Below, in pieces: positions 32,935-40,818 of a stretch of 64,000 nucleotides of DNA (its first letter is position 1; every line of letters starts with the position of its first letter). The notes below the pieces were generated by a model. It was not told where the DNA came from, did not search any database, and was given only the letters and a program-made list of their open reading frames with translations. The stretch lies in the NCBI RefSeq assembly GCF_000720255.1, contig NZ_JOJE01000019.1:1-64000 (forward strand), read 5' to 3'. A program made the translations under genes and the position numbers. The DNA is from Streptomyces griseus subsp. griseus. GTDB taxonomy: Bacteria; Actinomycetota; Actinomycetes; Streptomycetales; Streptomycetaceae.

Positions 32935-34383
32935 ATGGCGGGCGACGATGTCGTGTGTGCCGTCGACGTCGGCACCTCGGCCATCCGAGCCGCCTTGGTG
33001 ACTGCGGGCGGACAACGGCTGCTGGAGGCCCGTCGGGAGCGGAGTCCTGACGAAGGCACCGAGACCTTCGACGCCGAGCACCTGTGGGACGGGCTCCGGC
33101 AGGTGCTGCGCCGGCTCTCGGTCGACGCACCGCACGCACGCCTGCGCTGTCTCGCCATCGCGGGACATGTGGGCCAGGTCCTGGTCGACGAGCGGAGCCG
33201 CCCACTCGGCATGGCCGGCGGATGGGCCGACTCCCGCGGTGTCCGCGAGGTCGCGGACGAGTGGCCCGACCCGGCCACCGCCCTTCGCGTGGCCGGCCGT
33301 CCCGCCGTGACGGGCGGTGCGGTGCCCCTGCTGCACTGGATGAGGGAGCGGGAGCCCACCCTGCACGAGCGGACCAGGTGGGTCCTCGCCCCCAAGGACT
33401 TCCTGGTGCTGCGTCTCACTGGCGAGGCCGCCACCGACGTGACCAGTGCGGCGTACACGCTCGGCAGTGACGTCACCCGTCGGGCCTGGGACCCCGCGCT
33501 GCTCGCCCTCGGGGGAAAGGGCCCGCGACACTTCCCTCCGCAGCACGCCGCGACCGACGTCGTCGGTGCCGTCACCCCGGCCGCCGCCGGCATGACCGGC
33601 CTCCCTCCCGGCCTGCCGGTGGCCGCCGGCGGACCCGACGGCACGGTCGGCGCCGCCGCCGTGGTGGGCTGCGCGGCCGGCACCGTCGTGGACGTGGCCG
33701 GCACGACCGACGTCCTGACGCGCGTGATCACCTCCCCCGACGAACGTCCCGCGGCGGCGGTGCTCAACCCCTACCTCGTACCGGACCTGTGGACCTGCGG
33801 CGGTGCGACCGGGATGACGGGCGGAGCGCTGGCCCACTGGACGCGTCTGCTGAGCCTCGGCGATCCCGCCGACGCTCTGCGAAAGCTGGAGCCGACGCTC
33901 CGCGACATCCCGCCGGGCAGCGAAGGACTGTCCATGTCGCCCCTGCTCACGGGCAGCCGCTTCCCCGGCTGGAACCCGGACGAGCGGGGCAAGCTCTGGG
34001 GCCTGGACGAACACCACTCCCCCGTCCATGTCCTGCACGCCGTCCAGGAAGCGGCCTCCTACGTGGTACGCCAAGCCGTGGACACCCTCATCGACGACGA
34101 CGCCCCCGACACCCCCGTCGTACTGACCGGCGGACCGTCACGCTCACCGGCACTGGCCCAACTGCGCGCCGACGTACTGGGCCGGCCCATACACGTCAGC
34201 ACCGAAGCGGACGCCACCCTGCATGGCGCGGCCCTGCTGGCACTGGTCGCCGAGGGACTGGAGAGCAGCCTCTCGGCAGCCCAGGCGCACATGACACCCC
34301 GGGTGCACGTGTACACTCCCCGGACCTCGATCGCGACCCGCTACGACCAGCTCTACGAGCAGTGGCTGCGGGCGAAGGACTGA
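32935..34383 (+). CDS. FGGY-family carbohydrate kinase
   Basis: This 482 aa two-domain kinase of the FGGY family (xylulose/glycerol/ribulose kinase superfamily) has the N-terminal phosphate-1 motif AVDVGTSAIRAALV, GHVGQVLVDERSRPLGMAGG and PKDFLVLRLTGEAATDVTSA. The C-terminal adenosine motif is PVVLTGGPSRSPALAQLRAD followed by HGAALLA. It phosphorylates a sugar or polyol and lies 6 bp after the GntR gene. With the RbsABC-type importer it indicates that the cluster starts from a sugar-like substrate. Which sugar cannot be told from sequence. Confidence 0.85.
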   Translation: MAGDDVVCAVDVGTSAIRAALVTAGGQRLLEARRERSPDEGTETFDAEHLWDGLRQVLRRLSVDAPHARLRCLAIAGHVGQVLVDERSRPLGMAGGWADSRGVREVADEWPDPATALRVAGRPAVTGGAVPLLHWMREREPTLHERTRWVLAPKDFLVLRLTGEAATDVTSAAYTLGSDVTRRAWDPALLALGGKGPRHFPPQHAATDVVGAVTPAAAGMTGLPPGLPVAAGGPDGTVGAAAVVGCAAGTVVDVAGTTDVLTRVITSPDERPAAAVLNPYLVPDLWTCGGATGMTGGALAHWTRLLSLGDPADALRKLEPTLRDIPPGSEGLSMSPLLTGSRFPGWNPDERGKLWGLDEHHSPVHVLHAVQEAASYVVRQAVDTLIDDDAPDTPVVLTGGPSRSPALAQLRADVLGRPIHVSTEADATLHGAALLALVAEGLESSLSAAQAHMTPRVHVYTPRTSIATRYDQLYEQWLRAKD

Positions 34384-34428
34384 ACGGGTTCGGTGGCTGA
34401 ACCCGCGGTAGAGCAGTGCATTGCCGGC

Positions 34429-35391
34429 TCAAGGCCGGACGGAGTTCTCCGTTGCTTGGCCGATGGTCACGGTGCGGGAGCCCGGAGCGAAGTCGTCGAA
34501 GGACTGTTCCCAGGACTCGCAAGGCCAGTAGTAGGTCACACGGCCCTCGGCGGGCCGGTAATGGGCGGTGTACACGGTTCCCAGCCCCTCGTCGTATGCG
34601 GATTGATACAGCGGCGGCTTCAGCAGCGCCGCCACGTCCGTGCCGGCTGCGCGGATGGCGCTCAATCGCTCCTGGGTCCGGGAGAACTGCTCCTGCTCGT
34701 CAGGCACCGGCATGTGCTGATGGTTGGCAGCGCAGGCGTCCGGGGCCTCGGTCAGTGAGATGTCCGGCCCCACGAACACGGTCAGTGCCTGCTCGGGATC
34801 GACGAGGGTGACGTTCTGCGGGATCGCGATCGGTATGGACTTCAGCTTGCCGACTGCCTCGTCAACGGTGTCGCACGTCTCCAGCAGGTAGCGCAGGACG
34901 ATGAGGATGGCGAAGCCCGGGCCGTGGACGAATCGCCCACCGAAGGTGAGTGAGACCGCGAGCCCGGCGTCGTTCATCCCGTCCAGCAAGCCCCACGCGG
35001 CATCCTGCATTCCGATCACCGGTCGGAGGAAGTGGGAGGAGACAATGGTGCCCTCGCAGTCATCGGGGCTGAAGTCGTAGTTGCGCAGCAGGGTGCCCCT
35101 GCCGCCGATCTGGGTGCAGCCCGAGAAGAACGGTCGCAGGGTCGCGAGGGTGAGGAATGTCTTCCCTCCGGGCCGGTCGAGCTGACCGGCGAGGCGGTCG
35201 AGCACTGGCACCAGCTCCGGCATGTGCGCCTCGAACAGCCTCCGAGCGCGGTCCGCGCCCTCCACGGTCCGGCTCTCCTCGGTCATCCACCGCTCCGCGA
35301 GCGGCCACAGAGCCTGTGTATGGGTGGCCCATCGCCCGTCACTTCCGTCGCCGACCTCGATGGCGCGGAAGGTCTTCTGTTGTTGGCTCAT
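34429..35391 (-). CDS. C45-family autoproteolytic acyltransferase/hydrolase
   Basis: This 320 aa Ntn-hydrolase resembles the acyl-CoA:6-aminopenicillanate acyltransferase (C45) group. The Cys that becomes the N-terminal nucleophile after self-cleavage is in FFSGCTQIGGRG (about residue 100), followed by LLRNYDFSPDD, the N-x-D motif. PNVTLVDP-like and ANHQHMPVPDEQ blocks follow. Penicillin biosynthesis is not implied: many bacterial members are amidases of unknown substrate. ATG 35391 follows AAGGGAG. It is convergent with the FGGY kinase gene and has no obvious partner. Confidence 0.8.
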   Translation of the reverse strand: MSQQQKTFRAIEVGDGSDGRWATHTQALWPLAERWMTEESRTVEGADRARRLFEAHMPELVPVLDRLAGQLDRPGGKTFLTLATLRPFFSGCTQIGGRGTLLRNYDFSPDDCEGTIVSSHFLRPVIGMQDAAWGLLDGMNDAGLAVSLTFGGRFVHGPGFAILIVLRYLLETCDTVDEAVGKLKSIPIAIPQNVTLVDPEQALTVFVGPDISLTEAPDACAANHQHMPVPDEQEQFSRTQERLSAIRAAGTDVAALLKPPLYQSAYDEGLGTVYTAHYRPAEGRVTYYWPCESWEQSFDDFAPGSRTVTIGQATENSVRP

Positions 35392-35577
35392 GGCTGCCGC
35401 TCCCTTGCGGATGTCGGGCGAAGGTGATGGCAACTTAGCTAATTTCGCAGGCAATTCACCACATCACGCATGACGCGGCCGTCTCTGCACGCGGTCCGGC
35501 GGACGGCTGTGCCGGGTACCGACGAGCAACGCCATACGTCCTGGCCGCTCACCTGGTCCTATGGTGTGGGGACGCCG

Positions 35578-35609
35578 GTGCCGCCCGGCTCTGCCGAGCC
35601 GGGCGGCAC
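35578..35609 (-). terminator. Terminator stem-loop of the secreted glycosidase gene
   Basis: GTGCCGCCCGGCTC (35578-35591) pairs perfectly with 35596-35609 around a TGCC tetraloop. It lies 15 bp after the stop of the minus-strand gene ending at 35624. Confidence 0.85.
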
Positions 35610-35623
35610 GTCACGGGGTCAGG

Positions 35624-37870
35624 CTAGAAGTGCCACTGCTGGTTGCGGCCGCCGTCGCAGGTCCACAGGTCGACGAGGACGCCGTTGGTCTTGTTGAAGC
35701 CGGGGTCGTCGAGGCACAGCCCCGAAGCCTGGTTCACGATCACGTAGTTGCCTCCGTTGACCGGGATGAAGGACCAGTTCTGGTTCGTGACGCCGTTGCA
35801 GGCCCACAGGTCGGCCGTCGATCCGTTGGCGGTGCCGGACTGGTAGTCGTCCAGGCAGGTGCCCGAGTTGACGTTCTTGAGCGTGTACTGGCCGTTGCCG
35901 ACGCTGGTGACGGTGAATTGCTGCAGCGTGCTGCCGGTGCACGACCACAGGTCCACGCTCGCGCCGTTGGCCTTGTTGCCGTTGTAGTCGTCCAGGCACG
36001 TGCCGGTGTTGACGTTGGTCAGGCTGCGCGCGTTGCCGGCGATGGCGCCGCCGCCTGCGGCCACGAGCTGCCATTCCTGGGAGCCGTTGGTCGTGGCGGT
36101 CTGCAGGGTCAGGTTCGCGCCGGCCGAGGCGCCGGTCAGGTACAGGCTCGTGTTGCCCGTGGACCGGAACTGGACGTTGCCGTTCGCGAGCTGGACCATG
36201 GTCCACAGGGCTGTGCCGGTGTTGTCGACCCACTGGCCGATCTGCGCGCCCGCGACCGGGTTGTTGCCCCAGATCTCCGCGGCCCGGCCGCCCGACTCGT
36301 TGAGCAGGGTGACGCCGTTCGACTTGGTGGTGATGTGCCAGTACTGGGTCTCGGCGTTGGACGCCGAACCGGCGTTCTCGAGGCGGACGTCGGGGGTGTC
36401 GCTGTTGCCGATGTTCGCGTCGGTGGTGTTGTTGTGGGTGCCGATGACCTGGCCGGTCAGCTTGTTGACGATCTGGTAGAGGGGGCCCTGCGAGTGACCG
36501 AAGTCGATGTCGGCGTTGATGATCGTCGAGGTGCCCTGGTTCGCCAGGATCACGACGCGGCCGGTGGTGGAGTCGTAGGTGAGGTTGCGGCTGTAGGCGC
36601 CGGGGACGGTGGTCTGGTACTGGGTCCAGGTTCCGGTGCTCTTTCCGGTCGAGTTCATCCAGACGCTGCCGCTTCCGGCGGCGTTGTAGAGCAGGCGGCC
36701 GTCGGGCAGGCGGATGATGACGGGGCTGCCGCCCTGCGCCGCGGCGCCGGAGCCGGCGGTGACGGGGAGGGTCGAGACTCCGGTCCCGCTGGTGCCGCCC
36801 ACGGAGTAGAAGTGCAGCGGGTCGGCAGCCAGCTTGTAGCGGACGTTGTCGCCGCCGCCCCAGTACTCGTAGGTCAGCATCCATTTGCCGTCGGAGGTCT
36901 GAACGACGTTGGCCATGCCCGGCCGTCCGCCGCCGATCTCCGTCTTGGTGCCGCCCATGTTGACGGTCGTCCCCGTCACGTCCACCACGGGGCTGCTCCA
37001 GCCCGAGCTGGACCCGTTCCAGGTCCGGTGGGCGAGGATCTGCCCTTGCGAGTCCGTGGCCGTGCTGTTGGCGGGATCCGTGGTCAGCGCGCCGGTGCCG
37101 CTGTCGTACGCCGTGAAGTCGTTCTCGTCGGAGTAGTACGCCACGAGCTGGCCGTTGTAGACCATCAGGTACGGCTCCCAGACCGGGTCGACCTGGCGGT
37201 TGGTGTTGGCGTTCGAGATGTTGGTGCCGAGGTTGCCCGCGCTGCCTCCCTGCCAGCCGCCGCCGGTGATGATGTTGACGAAGCTCCACGTGGTGCCCTG
37301 GTCGGTGCTGGCGTAGAGCGCGATCGCCATGTCCTTGCGGTCGCCGTCACCGGTGGGCGTCCAGTTGGGGTCGGCCGCCTTGTGCTCGAGGTAGTAGTAG
37401 TCGTCGCCGGACACCACCGCGGCCATGACCAGCGTGCCTGCCGACAGCGAGCCGACGGACTGGGGCAGGACGTACAGGTAGGGGTTTGTCCAGGCGCTGG
37501 TGTACTTCGCGTACTGCGGGTCGCTCGAAAGGTAGGCGGGGGCCTGGACCTGCGAGACCAGCTGCCAGCTGGTGCCGTCGTCGCTGCTGCGGTAGACCGG
37601 CAGCGTTTCACCGGCCGCCGACCCGGACGAAGGGACCGTCGCCTGCTCGAACGAGGCGACCAGCTGTCCGTTCGTCAGCTGCGCTGCCTTCGGGTAGATG
37701 GCGCAGTTTCCCCGGCCCTTCAGGCACGCCTGGCCCGAGGGCAGCTGGTAGATGGTCCCAGGAGTGGGGGAATACGCGCCGGCCGGCGGCGCCGCCAGGA
37801 GCGACACGATGACGGCACAGACGCCGGCCAGCGCCGCACCGAATTTTCTCAGTCTGCTTCTTGCTTGCAT
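35624..37870 (-). CDS. Secreted BNR-propeller glycosidase (GH93/sialidase-like) with ricin-type lectin domains
   Basis: This 748 aa secreted protein has a signal peptide (MQARSRLRKF then AALAGVCAVIVSLLAAPPAG; cleavage near AYS) and a six-bladed BNR/Asp-box propeller over residues about 35-370 (VYRSSDDGTSWQ, LYASTDQGTTWSF Asp boxes; DPVWEPYL). About 370-520 is a degenerate ricin-like module, and about 530-748 is a C-terminal ricin B (CBM13) domain with repeated CLDDY...W motifs. The propeller most resembles exo-arabinanase GH93 or sialidase-type hydrolases; the substrate is unproven. ATG 37870 gives a clean signal peptide; the frame upstream is low complexity. Confidence 0.8.
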   Translation of the reverse strand: MQARSRLRKFGAALAGVCAVIVSLLAAPPAGAYSPTPGTIYQLPSGQACLKGRGNCAIYPKAAQLTNGQLVASFEQATVPSSGSAAGETLPVYRSSDDGTSWQLVSQVQAPAYLSSDPQYAKYTSAWTNPYLYVLPQSVGSLSAGTLVMAAVVSGDDYYYLEHKAADPNWTPTGDGDRKDMAIALYASTDQGTTWSFVNIITGGGWQGGSAGNLGTNISNANTNRQVDPVWEPYLMVYNGQLVAYYSDENDFTAYDSGTGALTTDPANSTATDSQGQILAHRTWNGSSSGWSSPVVDVTGTTVNMGGTKTEIGGGRPGMANVVQTSDGKWMLTYEYWGGGDNVRYKLAADPLHFYSVGGTSGTGVSTLPVTAGSGAAAQGGSPVIIRLPDGRLLYNAAGSGSVWMNSTGKSTGTWTQYQTTVPGAYSRNLTYDSTTGRVVILANQGTSTIINADIDFGHSQGPLYQIVNKLTGQVIGTHNNTTDANIGNSDTPDVRLENAGSASNAETQYWHITTKSNGVTLLNESGGRAAEIWGNNPVAGAQIGQWVDNTGTALWTMVQLANGNVQFRSTGNTSLYLTGASAGANLTLQTATTNGSQEWQLVAAGGGAIAGNARSLTNVNTGTCLDDYNGNKANGASVDLWSCTGSTLQQFTVTSVGNGQYTLKNVNSGTCLDDYQSGTANGSTADLWACNGVTNQNWSFIPVNGGNYVIVNQASGLCLDDPGFNKTNGVLVDLWTCDGGRNQQWHF

Positions 37871-38451
37871 TCTCGTCCTGCTCACGGTTGGGCCGAGGCC
37901 TGGCGGACCGCGCGATCGCGGTCTGCGGGGGCACCGGTGCTCGCGTCGTCGCATGGGCGGGTTCGGCCGGGAGGTGGGGCCGCCGTCGTCCGGACGGCCC
38001 TTCGCCACCAGACGGTGGCGAAGTCGTTCGACCTCATCTGTGGGTGGGGAGGTCGGAACACGAGGTCCGGTGTTCGTACTGGAGTGGCGGGTGCGGTTCT
38101 CGCGGTTCTCGCGGTCTTCGCGTTCTTTCGGGGCTTTGCGTCTCGCGGTTCCGGATCGCGCTGCGATGGGGTATGACCGCGCAGTCATGTCTACGCAGTC
38201 AGAGGAAGGCCGTCAAGGGTTTCGACACGGTTCGTCGTGCGGCCCCTTCCCCGGCGTTCAGGGCGTTCGGGCCCGGGGGCACCCGGGTGCCGGCGCGTAA
38301 CGCATCCTTGAGGACCGATCAGAAGTTGCTGCCCTTCCGGTCTTGAGGAGTCCGGTGCGGCTCCTGCACCGACCGAGGTGCGTCGAACGGGAGTCTCGAT
38401 CGGGTGTTGGCAGCCGGCCGCGAGCAGGAGAACCGATCGCGGCCGTGGTCC
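37871..38451. other. Intergenic region upstream of the secreted glycosidase
   Basis: These 580 bp contain no convincing gene. A CGGTTCTCG-type direct repeat lies at about 38092-38122. The region should hold the promoter of the minus-strand glycosidase and the 3' end signals of the lipoprotein gene. Confidence 0.5.
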
Positions 38452-39126
38452 TCAGGGGGTGAACTCCTCGTCCAGACGGTCGATCGTCCCGTCGGCGCCC
38501 AAGTGGTACTGGAACACCAGTCCGCTGTTCGGATTGGCTTCCAGCCAGTCGAGGAAGTCCTGGACACCGATGTGCTGGTTCTCGGTGCTCTCCACAATGG
38601 GGTTGGTAACGGTGACGTAGGCCGCCTGGTCCATGGGAATGTACGTCTCCTTGCCCACCGTCTCGAAGGGTGCGCCGTCGGAGTCCGCGGGGGCGCAGCC
38701 CCAGTTGCCGTGTTTGACGATGAGACTCAGGGAGCCCCCTTCGGGGGTGTAGCGGTAGACCGCCACCTCGTCGGGCGAGATGGGCATCTTGTGGTCGCAG
38801 CCGTCGTCACCGTCCGTGCCGCCGGAGGCGGTCGGCTGGACCGGCGCCGGTGCCGACGAGACCGGCTGCGGGGCTGAGGGATACGGCGATCCGCCGCCGC
38901 CCGTGTCCGTGGTGGGCTTGCCCGCGGGCTTGGCATCGGCCGTCGGGGAGCCGGTCCCAGCGCCGCTGCCACTCGGCTTTGCCGTCGCGGTCTTCCCGCC
39001 GGCTGGGGCTGTCGTCGAAGTTCCGTCTCCGTTGCAGGCAGTGAGCACCACCGCGAGGGCGGCAGCGGAGGCGCTGATCACAGCCGTACGGAGAACGGTG
39101 CCGGGTCTGTGCCGGTCGGACTTCAT
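38452..39126 (-). CDS. Putative lipoprotein
   Basis: This 224 aa protein starts at ATG 39126 (MKSDRHRPGTVLRTAVISAS) with a basic N-region, a hydrophobic stretch and the lipobox VVLTAC at about residues 28-33. Residues 35-100 are a low-complexity Gly/Ser/Thr/Pro/Lys linker. The rest is a compact domain with two cysteines (DGCDHKMPIS, GNWGCAP) that may form a disulfide. The C-terminal part (TNPIVESTENQHIGVQDFLD) has no recognisable family. It is anchored outside the membrane; the function is unknown. It is divergent from the HAD gene. Confidence 0.7.
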   Translation of the reverse strand: MKSDRHRPGTVLRTAVISASAAALAVVLTACNGDGTSTTAPAGGKTATAKPSGSGAGTGSPTADAKPAGKPTTDTGGGGSPYPSAPQPVSSAPAPVQPTASGGTDGDDGCDHKMPISPDEVAVYRYTPEGGSLSLIVKHGNWGCAPADSDGAPFETVGKETYIPMDQAAYVTVTNPIVESTENQHIGVQDFLDWLEANPNSGLVFQYHLGADGTIDRLDEEFTP

Positions 39127-39358
39127 GGAGGTTGCCACGGTGATCCTGTCTGCGAGTGGAAAGGGCGGGTGACTGTCGCAGGCACAAACGATTTCTGGCC
39201 AATCTGCGGTTGCCGGGAACACTGGGTCGTTGCCGGGTCGTGACACAGGAAGTGGTCGAGCAGCTGACGCTTCGACCGGTTCATCGGCCTTCAGAGGCCC
39301 ACGAGCCGTCGTGCAGGCGGGGAGGAATTCCGCGAACAAGCAGTGGCATCCTTGGCCT

Positions 39359-40015
39359 GTGGTGTCATCCGATCATGTGGGCGCCGTGTTCTTCGATGTC
39401 GACGGCACCCTCGTCCCAGGTACGAGTTCGTCGGTCTTTCTGGCGGGCTTCCTTGGCCATCGGGACGAGTTGGCCAAGGCCGAGGACGCCTACGCCTCTG
39501 GTGCCCTGGACAATCGGCAGGTCTCCGAGCTGGATGCCGCGGGTTGGGCGGGGGTTCCCGAAGACCAGGTCTGTGGCTGGCTCGACGGGCTTCCCTTGGT
39601 CTCGGGCATCACAGAGACCGTGCTCTGGTGCCGGCAGAACGGGTTGGTGCCCGTGCTGGCAACCCTCGCCTGGTCGCCGGTCGGCAGCTACCTGACTGAC
39701 CGCTTCGGCTTCCACACGTTCAGCGGACCTCGGCTGGAAACCACCGACGGCCACTTCACGGGCCGGGTCGCCCGTCACTTCGACGAGTACGACAAACGAG
39801 ATGTCGCCCTCGCCCAGGCGCGAGAACTGGCGCTGGCTCCCCATTCGTGCGGGGCCGTCGGTGACAGCCGCTCGGACCTGCCGCTGTTCGCATCCGTCGG
39901 CTTGAGCGTGGCGTTCAACGCCTCAGCGGGAGCGCGCGAGGCGGCCACCGCCGCGGTGGACGACGACGATCTGCAAAGCGTGCTTCCCTTTTTGAGCCGA
40001 CTGGTGGCTCAATGA
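39359..40015 (+). CDS. HAD-superfamily (HAD-IB-like) phosphatase
   Basis: This roughly 218 aa HAD-like hydrolase has motif I FFDVDGTLVPG (nucleophile Asp), a small helical cap (SSVFLAGFLGHRDELAKAED), motif II in VPVLATLAWSPVG (here Thr rather than the usual Ser), motif III Lys in EYDKRDVALAQARE and motif IV GDSRSDLPLFASVG. The fold resembles phosphoserine phosphatase-like HAD-IB enzymes. The start is unclear: GTG 39359 or 39362 place motif I near residue 11, but no Shine-Dalgarno is seen, and an upstream GGAGGAA at 39321 might serve a longer form. The substrate is unknown. Confidence 0.75.
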   Translation: MVSSDHVGAVFFDVDGTLVPGTSSSVFLAGFLGHRDELAKAEDAYASGALDNRQVSELDAAGWAGVPEDQVCGWLDGLPLVSGITETVLWCRQNGLVPVLATLAWSPVGSYLTDRFGFHTFSGPRLETTDGHFTGRVARHFDEYDKRDVALAQARELALAPHSCGAVGDSRSDLPLFASVGLSVAFNASAGAREAATAAVDDDDLQSVLPFLSRLVAQ

Positions 40016-40042
40016 GGGGCCACACCGCTCCGGCGCAGCCCG

Positions 40043-40744
40043 TCAATCGTTGGGGTCGATGCTCGCCAAGCGGTTGAGCAGGGTGCGTGCCTCCTCGCGG
40101 GCGGCGGTCACCGCCGGTTCGGTGAGTCCGCACAGTCTCAGGCACGAGGACGCGATGGTGTCGGTGTCGGCTGCTTCGGGTGCACGGGAACGCCGTATCT
40201 GGATGACGACCTCGACCAGCTGGATGAGCAGCTCGCCTAGCCGTTCGGCGGGAAGGCCGCGGGCCACGCCCTCGGTCGCTGCCAGGGTGCCGAGAGTGCC
40301 GTAACTGTGCAGCAGCCGGCCGCGCTCCTGACGGAAGGTGTCGAGCGGTTCGGCCTGCACTTCGGGCAGCAGATACAGCGTGCCGATGTTGTACGGAGTG
40401 CTGGACAACGTACTCACGTCCATCGCCGCCATCGCGTAGAGAGCGGCGGCCGCGCTCGTCTGCTCGGGCGCCAGCGCCTGGATCCGGTCCATCATCTCCA
40501 GGCTCGGCCGTACCGACGTGGCCAGCAGCTCGGCGAGGATGTCGTCCTTGGTGGCGAAGTGGTAGTAGAGCGAGGCCTGTCTGATGCCCACGCGTTCGGC
40601 GATCATCCTGGTGCTGGTGGCGGCGATCCCGCGTTCGACGAAGAGCGCCCCGGCGGCGTCGAGGATCTGTTCCCGGGCCGAGGTGCCGGGCTCGGACGGC
40701 GGTGTGTGCCGTGGTCTGCCTTGGCGGGGACGCGTCGTCGTCAT
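40043..40744 (-). CDS. TetR-family regulator, candidate controller of the guanidine/urea carboxylase operon
   Basis: This 233 aa protein has a TetR HTH at residues about 20-70 (QILDAAGALFVERGIAATST, VGIRQASLYYHFATKDDILA) and a helical ligand domain. It is encoded just downstream of the carboxylase operon on the same strand, separated by 74 bp. The perfect palindrome at 49572-49593, upstream of the operon's first gene, has the CTGTCGATCGACAG core common for TetR sites. It is therefore the likely repressor. The ligand may be guanidine, urea or a pathway intermediate; this is inferred from position. Confidence 0.8.
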   Translation of the reverse strand: MTTTRPRQGRPRHTPPSEPGTSAREQILDAAGALFVERGIAATSTRMIAERVGIRQASLYYHFATKDDILAELLATSVRPSLEMMDRIQALAPEQTSAAAALYAMAAMDVSTLSSTPYNIGTLYLLPEVQAEPLDTFRQERGRLLHSYGTLGTLAATEGVARGLPAERLGELLIQLVEVVIQIRRSRAPEAADTDTIASSCLRLCGLTEPAVTAAREEARTLLNRLASIDPND

Positions 40745-40818
40745 CCCCCCATCCTGTCACCCGGGCGGCGGGCACCCGACCGCACCGGGCGCCAGGGTGT
40801 CCGCTCGGCCGTCTCCTG

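Noticed and set aside
35561..38176. An 871-codon + strand frame opposite the secreted glycosidase
   Set aside because: Val/Gly/Arg-rich shadow of the signal-peptide-bearing glycosidase gene, with no recognisable domain.
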